Assembly (NCBI RefSeq): GCF_030035675.1
Contig: NC_084487.1
Location: 27,880,474-27,944,473, forward strand
Source of the DNA: Rhineura floridana
Taxonomy: Eukaryota; Chordata; Lepidosauria; Squamata; Rhineuridae
Direction: 5' to 3'
Length of the DNA stretch: 64,000 bases
A model generated the notes under the pieces. The model saw only the letters and a program-made list of their open reading frames with translations. It did no database searches and had not been told where the DNA came from. Each line of letters starts with the position of its first letter. The first letter of the stretch is position 1. Shown one piece after another: positions 22,660 through 33,738 of the stretch. Made by a program: the position numbers and the translations under genes.

Positions 22660-23122
22660 ATAAAATAATCTATAGCTATCAGGGGTTTTGTATTTTCCGT
22701 TAGAGGGGATTCTCACATACCGTCTCACCACTTGATACCTCTCACCCATCTTTCCTGCTCTGTCCGTTATGTTGCAGTAACAGGTTCTCCCAGACCATGC
22801 AATGAGTCCCTGGATTGTCAAGATTCTGTTGCTGACTCCTTTCCCCTGACCATTTAGAATCCTTTGAGAACATTCCATGATGTCACAACTGCTCAACCAG
22901 TGGGGCAGGTGCTCCGTAGGCAAGAGGCGGACAATAGTTGACTGTTAGCATACTTTGTCATCACCAAGACACTCTTTCAAAGATGACATTTCTCTAACTT
23001 TATTCCAATGCAGGGGTCAACAAGTTTTTTAGACCAGTGGGCACATTTGGATGTTTGAGCAAGTGCCGTGGGCATTCTTTCCCTGCCTCCCCTCTCATTT
23101 CTTCTCTCCCCCTCCCCTGAAT

Positions 23123-23123
<1 letters not shown>
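22660..23123. other. No recognised feature
   Basis: Non-coding by eye; a short purine-poor stretch leads into the CA repeat. Confidence 0.35.

Positions 23124-23174
<51 letters not shown>
23124..23174. repeat. (AC)n microsatellite, about 25 units
   Basis: An uninterrupted AC run of about 51 bases. Long Cys/Val ORFs across it are artefacts of the repeat. Confidence 0.95.
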
Positions 23175-23175
<1 letters not shown>

Positions 23176-24590
23176 GTGAAAGAAAGAGAAAAAGTGCATG
23201 CACACAGACACTCATGCGTCACTTTTCCAAGGGTCAAATAATCAACCTGAGCCTTGAAAAGCACATAGAGGTAAGAGAGGAAGTAGGAAACTTCCTCCTT
23301 CAGTTCTCTCTCCTGGCTATGCTTAATAGATTTCTATCAACTTCTCCATCCTATGGAGCTTTGGATGGCCCCGCGCTTGGCGATATAGAGAAGCTGGGCT
23401 GCGGTGGGGTTTTTCCTCTATCTTCATAATTTTGATGTAGTTCTTAAATGTTTTTACTTCGAATTCTGTTGTTTTCTTACTGAATTTTCACTTTAACCAC
23501 ATGAAACTATGTATAAATGTAAATACATTTAGGCTGTGTGTATGATATTGTAATTTAAAGGTGTAATTTTAATTTTGCTAGTTGTTTATGTCACTACTAT
23601 TGCCATTGCATTCAGTGATATACGGGAATTACGATTTACGAGTAACATTAGTACAAAAACATTACTAAGGATTCTGTATGGTCTGGTACGGGAGGAGGTC
23701 CATGGGGGGGGTGACACCATGAGTTACCGCACTGGGTGACACCAACCCTAGTGACGCCACTGGAGGAGCCTGCACCTGTCTTGCCATCTTCCTGTCAATG
23801 GCCATGCAGATTCCTTTTTTAATCTTCTGCCAAAAAAAGGGGGGCCTTCTCAGACAAGCTTGCATATGTCAGTGATAAGTACATGCCTTCCCTCCAGCTT
23901 GCAGTCTGGAAGATACAGCACAAAAGGAAAGGGGATGGAGAGGCAGGAGGACAAAATTAAACCAGGCAATATTCCGCAGTAACAGAGTTCATAGAAAGAC
24001 CCACTGGAGCGGAATGGTGTCAGAGGGAAAGCAAATTGTCACTGGTGATAGTGCCAATAAAGTTGTCCCACTCTAGGCGGAGGGGCAACAAACAAATCCA
24101 AGGCACACAAACCCCATATATGGAGACATCAATGACTATTTGGGTAGATGTTTGAGGGGGGGCCATGACAAGCACGGGTGGCATGTTCCACTTCCACATA
24201 AATAGATACTCAATCTCCATGGAGCCTGCAGGTCTATAAAGCAGCCTAGAGAAAAAAGATGAACACCACCAACTTGGGTTTGACTTGATGGTCTTAGGCC
24301 ACTTCCACCATATTCTAGGGGTATATGACCACCATCACCCTGGATAGAAAAAAGCCAACACTGTGGGTGCTTCCTTGCAGTTGCAATTTTCAAGTCGGAT
24401 TCAATAACATACCATCAAATTCTGTTTGTGCAGTTAAAAATGCTTTGGAGGACTGCCTCTTATAGTCAGAGGAAGGCAGTACGAAGAGCTAATAAAGGCA
24501 TAGGATCATTTTTCTTTGCAAGTGCTGATTTAAATTTTGGCACCAATGGGCACAATTTTGTCCATTTACCTTTTCAACAGGGTCCAGGGC
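23175..24590. other. Non-coding; one hAT-like end
   Basis: CCTAGTGACGCCACTG at about 23,746-23,761 is the typical right end of a hAT-like MITE (CAGTGGCG start on the other strand); the left end was not located. Nothing else is recognised. Confidence 0.35.
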
Positions 24591-25738
24591 AGGGAACACA
24601 GGCAGCTCCTCCCCAATCTCCGAGCGGTGAGATTTCCAAGGTCCCTGCGCTCATCCAAGGTTTGGTTTCCTTTGGGAAGACGGTTAGCGGAGACTGCGGT
24701 GTCTTTATGAAATATGGTTTATTTACACACGGCACCCCAAAAAGCCATGGTGCGGAGTGTGATGCGTCCTTCCCTGGCTCTCCCTGTCAGGTTCCTACCT
24801 GCTCGTGGTTACTGCCTGTCTCTAGGCACCACCAGGGACTCCACCAGTCCGGACCACACTCTCTTATGGTTTACCTATCCACTCTAGCACAGATCTCAAC
24901 AGATCCCCCTGCTAGGCAACCACCAGTAACGTCCCAATACTAGTATTCCCAGAGACTCTGAATACTGGTATTGTTATTCTCTTCACCGCTGCCACCATTT
25001 GTTACAGTTCCCCTTCAGCCTTGGTCATTACCTTACCCTCCCTTCTGGTCTGTGAAACCCCAGCCAAGGATCAGGCCTTTGGTAAACCAAATTAAGTATT
25101 TATTACAGATAACAAAGCTAACAAGATTAACAAGATTTCTTCTTAAGGCACATAAGCATATGGTTTTACTCAATACTAATCTGAACTCCACCTCCCTCCT
25201 TCTTCACTCTCTCCTGGCTAACAACTCTCACAAACCCCACCAAGCAATCCACTCTTTCTCTTCTCCCCCCTATTCCACTCTCACTCTTCCTTTTATACAT
25301 TCAACCATTTTAAACACTCAGCCAATCATCTCGCATTCTACTGCCCATTCACTCCCCCTCTTTCACTCCACTTACCATGTATCTTCTAAAACAACAACAC
25401 TTACCATATATACATTAATATAGGAACATCACACGGAGGGCCAATTTCTCTGCCTGCCTCCTGTGCCCAGCCTTTCTCTAGACACACTCTCAAACAAACT
25501 TCTCCTAGCCACCAGGAAGGGGAGGAAGGCTCTCAAGTGTTTCAATAGTAAAAGGATCTTCTGGGCCCATTTCACCAGTTGCTGGGCAACTAAATAGGCC
25601 CATTAACTACCTGGCCACTGTATTTGGTTAACAAAAGAAATTAATCTGGCCAGCAGAGAGAGTTTCTTGGCCCCCAGGTGCAAGTCTCCAAATCAGAGGT
25701 GTGAAAGGGGGCCCACAGGAATCATCCTACCCAACCCC
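24591..25738. other. Possible LTR-element remnants, not resolved
   Basis: Two minus-strand poly(A)-signal-like sites (AATAAACC near 24,720 and AATAAATAC near 25,100) lie in C-rich sequence like the 3' part of LTRs. TGTTACAG at 25,009 may be one end. I could not pair ends with a target duplication, so family and borders stay open. The 171-codon frame at 24,428 is not supported as a gene. Confidence 0.3.
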
Positions 25739-26765
25739 CATGTTTCTTCTTCCATGGCGCTGAAACCCCCAACCCCCCATAAGTCGCACAGGGTCCCCCA
25801 AGCATGCCCAGGAGACCAGTGGGGGGGTTGCAGCTAAAGGCCCCCTCTTTTTGTTTGCGTTTGTGTTTTTGTTTAAATCCCCTTTTTCTCTTGATGAGGT
25901 TTTTCCCTGACAGCATGTTTCTTCTTCCATGGCGCTGAAACTCCCAACCCCCCATAAGTTGCAGAGGGTCCCCCAAGCATGACCAGGCGACTAGCAGGGA
26001 GGGGTGCAGCTGAATGCCCCCTCTTTTTGTTTGCTTTTGGTTTTTTTTTAATCCCCTTTTTCTACTTGATGAGCTTTTTCCCTGACAGCATGTTTCTTCT
26101 TCCATGGCGCTGAAACTCCCAACCCCCCATAAGTCGCAGAGGGACCCCCAAGCATGCCCAGGTGACCAGCAGGGAGGGGTGCAGCTAAAGGGCCCCTCTT
26201 TTTGTTTGCGGTTGGGGTTTCATTAATCCCCTTTTTCTACTTGATGAGCTTTTTCCCTGACAGCATGTTTCTTATTCCATGGTGCTGCAAACCCCCACCC
26301 ACCAAAAGTCACAGAGGGACCCCCAAGCATGCCCGGGCAACCAGCAGGGAGGGATGCAGCTAAAGCCCCCTCTTTTTGTCTGCGGTTGGTTTTTTTAATC
26401 CCCTTTTTCTACTTGATGAGCTTTTTCCTTGACAGCATGTTTCTTCTTCCATGGCGCTGAAACTCCCAACCCCCCATAAGTCGCAGAGGGACCCCCAAGC
26501 ATGCCCAGGTGACCAGCAGGGAGGTGTGCAGCTAAAGGGCCCCTCTTTTTGTTTGCGGTTGGGGTTTCTTTAATCCCCTTTTTCTACTTGATGAGCTTTT
26601 TCCCTGACAGCATGTTTCTTCTTCAATGGCACTGCAAACCGCAACCCCCCATAAGTCACAGAGGGTCCCCCAAGCATACCCAGGCGACCAGCAGGGAGGG
26701 GTGCAGCTAAAGGCCCCCTCTTTTTGTTTGCGGTTGGGTTTGTTTGCTGTTTGGTTTTTTCAAAG
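25739..26765. repeat. Tandem array, about 175-bp unit, six copies
   Basis: The phrase TGTTTCTT starts at 25,741, 25,916, 26,091, 26,266, 26,439 and 26,613. Each unit holds CCCCCAAGCATGCCC, CTCTTTTTGTTTGC and TTGATGAG. Units differ by a few percent. The minus-strand frames across it (up to 127 codons, GDPLQLMGGW type) repeat with the array and are not a gene. Confidence 0.92.
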
Positions 26766-27214
26766 TAGGACACCCAAGGAGCCACGGAATGAAGGTGGAG
26801 GGAGAAGCCTGCAATGCTGCAATGGGTTTTTTGCCCGGATGACACTAAACTAACAGCAGAAAAGAGGAGAATAGCACCCCCCAGTGTCCGAAGACTTTAC
26901 CTGCAGGAGACACGGAAACACCGCCCCTTCAGTTAACATTTTAAATAGGGGGGCGCGGCAAGAAAACCCCCGAATGCAGTTAATGCCAGCGCATGTGAAC
27001 ACCAAATATATATATATATATATCTGCAGTGAGGATGGACGTATATGAACCGTCCAAATCAATCCCGCTGCAAAAAGAAGAATTTAAAATGTGGATCCAG
27101 GATCCCATGTCAACGGGGCCAGAGTTAGCTGCAATCTTTGCCGGACTCTCCAGTGCTGTATATCCTGAATAAACCTAGAATCTGGTTTACTTGAAGAAGT
27201 CTTCCAGTGAATTC
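26766..27214. other. Non-coding; short TA run
   Basis: A (TA)n stretch at about 27,006-27,023. No gene. Confidence 0.4.
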
Positions 27215-27904
27215 TGTGAGATGTACATAAAATATGTTGCTTTTGCAGAGTGATTCAAGCATATAAATGTGTAACTTTGTGTAACCTTTAACAATATAAT
27301 TAGATGTTTAAAATCATATAGGGGTATGTGTGTGGCTTTTACAAATTGCTTTAACTGCATAAGTATGTTGTTATGCGCATACCAGGGAAAAGGGAGGGGG
27401 GTACAAGAAATAGCAGAATAAGCAATAAAAAGCTGGACAAGACGCCAACAACAGGAAACAGATGCAGGTGTGAGACAACTTGTGGTTAAGCTAGATTTTA
27501 AATATAGTAAGAAAAAGAAAACATGCAAAGGGGTTGTCTATAGAATCTAGATATAACTTTGGTAGGAGGGGGAATATATCAGGGAAGGGGATGGATATAC
27601 CATATATGGGTAATAATAAATATGAGTATGGGGGAACTAAAAATATGAGTAGTGGGAGATGTAAACAGAGGCGGGACTTCCTGTGACATGAATAGGTGGC
27701 ACGGATAGGCTGTAAACCCTGAAGTACTCGACCAATGAAACGGGAGGGAACGAAGCGTTGGGCTATAGGATAAAAGAACTGTACCAATGTCACTTGGGTG
27801 TGCCTACTGGACACCCGCTCTTGCAAGAACGTTTAATAAAATGTAAATCTCTGTTTCACCAATGGTTTCATTGTGGGTCTCTTAAAGAACCTTTGTTTCC
27901 AACA
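27215..27904 (+). mobile_element. Solo LTR, endogenous retrovirus fossil (family A)
   Basis: 690 bp from TGTGAGATG to TTTCCAACA, flanked by ATTC on both sides (27,211-27,214 and 27,905-27,908). It has a TATA-like GGATAAAAGAA near 27,768 and AATAAA near 27,834. The block ACCCGCTCTTGCAAGAACG just before AATAAA is identical in the LTR at 10,406-11,289, so both are one family. No internal region is present. Confidence 0.78.
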
Positions 27905-27978
27905 ATTCCTCTACACCTTCTTGATCTGCTTGTTTTACTTCATTGACTGTACTGCAGTCTACATTCACACCATACTGT

Positions 27979-28113
27979 ACATTTAAAGTATCCCCCCACA
28001 AGAATTCTGGAATCTGTAGTTTACCACTCTCAGAGCTACAATTACTTGCACCGTTAACAAACTACAGTTCCCATGATTTTTTTGGGGGGGGGGAGCAAAT
28101 GTGCTTTAAACGT
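27979..28113. mobile_element. Short MITE (TTTAAAG...CTTTAAA ends)
   Basis: Inverted arms: ACATTTAAAGTA / TGTGCTTTAAACG and GAATCTGTAGTTTACC / AACTACAGTTCCCATGATT. No transposase; family not assigned. Confidence 0.6.
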
Positions 28114-28709
28114 ATGCGTGTATGCAGGCTGATGTAACTCAGATTCGAGGCTCTGCCTGAGGAGTCAAAACAAATGGAGCTGGGCTTTAGGGCTTGGTTT
28201 AGATCAGGCCTCTCTAGATTTATCTGCCCCTGGGGGGCTCTCCCTAGGACACACTCCCTAAGAGGAGGGCCGTGTGTGGAGGCCCGGAAGACAAAAGAGA
28301 ATTCTGGAAGCATCAGTGACAGAGAATGGCCTGGCATCTCCGTGTTCCTGGTTGATAAACAGAACGTATGTTTTCAAAGTGGATCGCTGTCCTCTCTGAG
28401 GTATCAGCTGAGCAGCTGGAGCAGGCTACAAAGCCTACTACATTCCATAACCATATTCTACTGTTTTCTAAGGTGCCTTGGAGCCGATCAGGAGTTTTTT
28501 GTTAAAAAATAAACAAATGCCGAACAACAGCACTATTCTGTGCATATCTACCAAAAAGTAAGCCCCGTGGATTTCCATGCGACTTGCTTAAGATTGTATT
28601 CTGACACTGCAAGTCTGGACATGCCTAGTAAGCCCCGCTGAGCTCAGTGGCATTCACTCTCATGTAAGGGTACATAGGCTTGCATCATAAAAACAGTCTG
28701 GATTCGAAA
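28114..28709. other. Non-coding upstream flank of the CpG island
   Basis: A diverged member of the AGTAAG-type palindromic repeat lies at 28,532-28,692. No exon is supported. Confidence 0.4.
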
Positions 28710-30070
28710 GTGCCGCAAGGAATTGTGAAGGGGTCGCGCTTTCTCGTTTATCGCTTTGAACCGTTTGTGGGTTTTTTTGCGGGCTGTTCCTTGTAAATAA
28801 AACAATCACGACAAAAGCAGCAAGGAGCACCGAGACAACAGTTTTTATGATATGTAGCGGGAAGGGATGAACCCAAAAAGCAAACCACGGCGATGCCTAC
28901 ACCGCAGGTTCCTCGGTTTTCCTTCCTTGGGGAGGTGAAGTTCTTCCCTCCGCCTCTTCGTGGGCGGTTCCAGGTGGACTGGGGCGGGGGAGGAGTGCAA
29001 ATTTCTGCTCAGTCCTCCTCGCGCAAAACAGAGGTTTGATAGCAGGTTTTCAGAAAGGGAAGGGTGAGGGAGACATCTTTAAAGAAGCTTGCTCCAGAGC
29101 TTCTCTTGCTTCACCGACAGAACCGCCTCTTCGCCGGTCTCGTTCTAGACTCCCACCAGGTTTGCCTGGCAGACGTTAAAAGTCGACAAGGAGGAGGATT
29201 AACTGCTTGTAAAAACCGACACTTTGGAGTTTTGTTTTGTTTTAAAGTCTTTCCTTCCCTCCAAAGGAGGGGAGGGAAGAGTCCTGGCTCGCTTCCGTTG
29301 TTTCCTGGAGAGTCGGCGCCTTGAGGCGACTGCCGTTGCCTCTCCTTCCTTCAACCCGGCGGGGAATCTCGTGTCTTGTGAGCTGAATGGGCAGCGCGGG
29401 GGCTGGCGGAGACCGATAAAATGTACTGAGGTGGGTGGGTGAGAAGAGCGTTCGTGGGTACAAAATGGCGAGCGGGGAGGGAAAAAAAACTACCCAGTTC
29501 TGTAATTGAGAGGAGGGGGTTGGTGTTGAGGAATCATCTAAGTCTCCAGTCACTACTAATTAATTCCCAAGTCCTCTCCGTGTACCTCCCAGTGGTGTTT
29601 CTGTCTCTCTTCCTTCTAGTATAGTGTGAGCGACGGAAAACGCGACCCCCCCACAAGAACAACAACAAAAAGCTTTCCTCGTTTTTGTTTTCCCTCCGTA
29701 CTTTCCCAAGGACGTTGCTTTCCCTGCTGGCAGTTTCCGGCTTGGGGATGTGATTTTTGTGGCGTCTTTTGCTCAGCCGCTGCGACCGCTGGCTGTTCTA
29801 AGCCCCCCTCCCCTGCTTCTAGTTGCTGTGAGATGAGCGTCTTAATCCTAATTGCCACCCTCTTTCTCTCCCTTTAGCTCTTCTGCACACAGTTGAGGAG
29901 AAAGGCGCGTTTAGGGACATCGCAAAGCTGTGCCAGGAGGACCTTGCCGGCCCTGTGCCTTGCGAGCCGGCTCCCCAGGCCCGCCAACCCAGAGGACCGC
30001 TGGCGCCCAGTAGAAGGAGACGAAGTGAAATGACTGAGATTTATTTCTGAATAGGATAAATGGGCCCTCC
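28710..30070 (+). promoter_or_regulatory. CpG-rich island, candidate RESF1 promoter
   Basis: CG dinucleotides are clearly denser here than anywhere else in the window (for example around 28,960-29,020, 29,290-29,430 and 29,900-30,010), and no recognisable transposon interrupts the stretch. No TATA box is obvious, as is usual for CpG-island promoters. The only host gene seen is RESF1, 30 kb downstream on the same strand, so this is its likely promoter. It could also serve a divergent gene to the left, but I see no coding exon there. Confidence 0.55.
29878..30070 (+). other. Candidate 5' noncoding exon of RESF1
   Basis: A strong acceptor (CTCTTTCTCTCCCTTTAG, ending at 29,877) and a good donor (GTGAGT at 30,071) bound 193 bases of GC-rich sequence. 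The stretch carries a seven-codon upstream ORF (starting ATGACTGAG) and no long ORF, as expected for an untranslated exon. A second possible donor, CTGAG|GTGGGT, lies at 29,430/29,431 and could end a first exon. Splicing to 60,102 is inferred; there is no transcript evidence here. Confidence 0.35.
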
Positions 30071-30071
30071 G

Positions 30072-32512
30072 TGAGTGTCATTTTTGTTTAGTTCTTTAAA
30101 ACATGTTTATATCCTGTGTTTTCCGTTTAAAGAATCCATAAGACGTGGGAGAGGACGACTGCTACCCATGTAAGCTTCCCAGAGGCCTTCCCTCAGGGAA
30201 GGAAAGGGAATGCTAGTCCAGGCAAGGCCTTGTCCTCTTTGTCTTTCACAGTAATTAAAATACACTTTCTGTCTCAGAATACGTATGAGAGATCATCTTT
30301 TGTAATGTTGTTACTGTGATTATGTGAGGGTATCCATAGTTAGGTTCTTCATACTTTTCAGGGTTCTCTAAGGACTGGTATGGTTACACCTCCAGGGCTC
30401 TCTGATATCCATATCCCTGAGAGCCGCTACATAAAACAAACTCAAACAAAAATTTCCTGTTGAGTTATTGCTGGTATTACTCTGGAGAGTTGATTGTATC
30501 CCTCCCTCACAGATGTGACTCCTTGATCATCTTAGCAAGAACTTTTTTCCTGATGATAAAAGGTTTGCTGAATCAAAAGCCAAATCCATGGCAGACCATG
30601 ACACATTATTGTTTATCGTCTCTTTTAACTTTTACCAAAGAAGTATGTGTGCGTGTGTAAAAAATAAATAAAAAATAAGGGCAGGATTGCATATTACTGG
30701 GTTTTCTTTCAAAGATTAATTATCTTTAGCTGACTCCTCATGTGCCAAAACAAATTCATCTTGAGTTGTTGTTTTGATGCATTGATGTAATCTGTTTCAG
30801 GAAAGTAATTAGCAACAGGAAATCATTTTGTAAAAGCCAAAAATTGTCAAGTTGACCTTGTAACTTTTTCTAGATGTCTCCAATTTTTACATCTTCAAAA
30901 TAGATTTTTGAATATAAATTTCTGAATATAAAGTCAGAGTTAGAATATAAATACAACTATTTGCTGCTTGTATATCTTCAGCCCATACCTAATTCACATT
31001 GGTTTGGAAGTAAGGCTCCTTTAGTGGAGTGGCATAAATCTGCGTAAAATCGCAGTTGTACAGCACAGTCCTCTGCATGTTTACTTGGAAGTAAGCCTCA
31101 CTGATTTCATTGAGACTTGCTCCCTGGAGAGTATAGGACTGCAATGGTCAGCTACTTATTGTAATTGTACTTACATTTATAGGAATGCCAAAGAGCTATG
31201 CTTTTAGCACTTACTTCATTTTCTCTATTTTATTGCATAAAGTGTCACAACAGTTTGGTGCTCTTCAGTTATTCTCAAATGTTACTTTGGTGAATCAAAG
31301 GGGGAACTGTGGCAGCCTGGCCCTCAGAGGCCACAGCCTGGGCAGAAGGTCGATGGTGGCAGCAGTGTGTAGATGGGCGGGGTGAAGTTTGTCAATCCAG
31401 GGGGAGGAAGGGAGCTCTGGTGATGGTAGGTGGGCTTGGCAAGCAAATCAAGGAGAGGTGGAGCCCCTAGTATAGTATCATGTTAACCATTAAAATACAG
31501 TCAGTGTTAATTCACCTAGACAAGCCTTGGGCTCCTTTGTCCCCCTTCAAGGCATTTTGGGCAGCTTGCCAGCTTGAGATAAAACCAATACTGTCTGGCA
31601 GGAACATCCTTATATGGAAACTCAGGAAGTTGAATTTGCACAGCAGCCAGAGTGCCAGGCAGGCTGCCAAGTGGGTAGTAAACAGGATAACCGGAACTGA
31701 CTAGCAGAGTGCATCACAAAGGGGATGGAATGTCCTCTCTGGGACATCTACAAGTTCACTGAGGGGGCAAAAGTGTGTCTGGACTCACACACTGTAGTCC
31801 AAGTCATGACCTCATGTAGTCACCTAAAACCAGATAACACATAGCTATAAATCTGTAGAGAATACCCTGCTATTTTACCAGTGATTGTTAGCCTGGTTGA
31901 AGATGCTGCTGCCAAAATCCCAAGGGTGAAATAATGCAATTTCTTTCTGGTTAAGAATTATAGGTATTAAGGTAATATAATAGAAGTATTAAGATATATT
32001 TCAATGTAACTTGTTTGATTCTGACATAAGGCTAAGGTCAATTATCTGCATTTATGTAAACTATTAAGTGTTAAAATGTTTAAGAAGTAACTGTTATTAT
32101 AGAGTTATTCCGCTGTTGAATTCCCATGATTTTTCCTGATAATCTCACATGCCCTAAGCATTCTTGGGTGGATCTCCAACCCTTAGCCTACCTATTCATA
32201 TGACTGCTGTTGGAAACTGTGCAACCTTAGGCGAACACAACATCTGACATACAAGGATTCTATCTAGCTAATGGGAAAAGGGAATAACGTAAGAACCCTC
32301 GATTCCGTGCATTCACAAAAAAGAGGCTGTCTTGCTAGTTTCAATATGGTGGCAGTGATGAGGACCACAGGAAGAGTAGGACAGATAGAGACTTAGTTAT
32401 TGGTTTACTTGCCCCCCCCCTTCATGGTGCAGTCTACAGTCCATGCTTTGTTATGGTCTCTTTCATGAGGTGGTTGTAGAACGGGTGGACAATCTGCGGC
32501 TTCACATTCTAG
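30072..32512. other. Probable RESF1 intron, no other gene
   Basis: AT-rich DNA. One AGTAAG-type palindromic repeat is at 31,058-31,146 (ACTTGGAAGTAAGCCTCACT). The rest holds no frame or repeat I can name. Confidence 0.4.
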
Positions 32513-32516
32513 AATG

Positions 32517-33065
32517 TGTCACAGGAGCCCAACTGGGCATACCCCTGCTTAGTTCAATACTGGGAGGCCCTATACACCAACACTCTCAAGACACAGAATT
32601 GATGCTTTGATTAGATAGCTTTATTTCAAGCAGCTGCTTGGGAGGTTGTCCAGAGATACAATTCTCAAAACAAGCTCTCCGACATGAGTTTTAGACCAAC
32701 TTTTACACTTTTTCAAAGTTACATGATTACACAATTATCACATGATAATACATAACAATATGTCACTCATTGGCATGAGTTTTCAACACTTGGCATAAAC
32801 AAGTAACTAAATTCTAGGAAAATATGCAATGTCAAGTTGACTTTTCGCTTCCTTGCAAACAAAGATCCCTCTTTACCCCTCCTCATTTCCTTTATGACTC
32901 CCTTGACAAAATATGCCAAACAAGTAAGCATTTTAATACTTTATATTATTCAGCTGTTGTCTTAGTTCCTTGCACAGCAATTTCAGCATGTATTCTAAAC
33001 AAATTGAGGCCTAGCCATTTTGGAAGGCTCACTAAAGCCTGAACCAATGTAAAATTCCGTCAACA
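32517..33065 (-). mobile_element. Solo LTR, endogenous retrovirus fossil (family B)
   Basis: A 549-bp LTR flanked by the 4-bp duplication AATG (32,513-32,516 and 33,066-33,069). On the minus strand it starts TGTTGACGG and ends in GGGCTCCTGTGACA. It shares length and several blocks with the LTR at 58,020-58,567 (TTGGTTCAGGCTT near the start, AATAAAGC, AGCAGGGGTA near the end). A solo LTR is what remains after recombination between the two LTRs of a provirus. Confidence 0.78.
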
Positions 33066-33329
33066 AATGTAAGGTAGCCGCTGCTAAACCTTAAACGTTA
33101 AAGCTGGCCTCCTCTGGACAACTTAGTGCATGTTTTGCCAAAGGGCAATGGTTCTGTTGGTGGACTTGGAAACAATAAGCAGACTGATGGACTGAAAGGC
33201 ATAAAATTTATTCAATAATAGGGGGGGAAACCTGCAGACGAAAATCACAGGGCTTACATTCCTTCAATTGTCAGGGGAGCTCATATAGGAAAAACCCTTA
33301 GAAAACAGTGGACTGACCCCTTTTGGTAA

Positions 33330-33738
33330 TTGGAGCTGGCTGGGATGCAGCACTGTCTTGAGCTGGTCTACATGGAGCCCCCTCTTCATCAAAGGCTTGC
33401 CCTATACAGCTTGGGACCAGGATACCTGAAAGACCTTCTTACCCCTTACATACCCAGTCGATCACTGAGCTCTGCAGGTGAGGGCCTCCTGCAGATACCA
33501 TCTTATCAGGAGGTTCGTTCTGCACAATATAGGAAACAAACCTTTAGTGTGGCAGCACATGTTTTTTAAATAATGTTTTTAACCCTTTAAAAAAGTTTTT
33601 TCTTAACATTTTTTAATGCTGTTTTAATGTATTTTAAGATCTGTTTTTATGATGTTTCAAAGTGTTTTTAACGCTTTGTTTGCTGCCCTGAGCTCCTGCT
33701 GGGAGGAAGGGCGGGATATAAATTAAATATCTACTTAC
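33330..33738 (+). mobile_element. L2 LINE 3' end (older subfamily)
   Basis: The frame reads ALYSLGPGYLKDLLTPYIPS and ends before CTGCTGGGAGGAAGGGCGG and GATATAAATTAAATA. It is the same subfamily as the minus-strand L2 at 3.6-8.2 kb (LNDCLTPYIPN). Confidence 0.85.

Noticed and set aside
23000-23264. Cys/Val-rich ORFs over the AC repeat
   Set aside because: Translation of a microsatellite.
24428-24943. A 171-codon + strand frame
   Set aside because: No recognisable domain, Pro/Ser-rich low complexity, lies in LTR-like sequence.
25722-26105. A 127-codon minus-strand frame
   Set aside because: It follows the 175-bp tandem array, repeats with it, and has no start context or domain.
1-28000. Exons of AMN1, the neighbour of RESF1 in mammals
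   Set aside because: I searched by eye for leucine-rich-repeat coding blocks on both strands and found none; the gene, if syntenic, lies outside the window.
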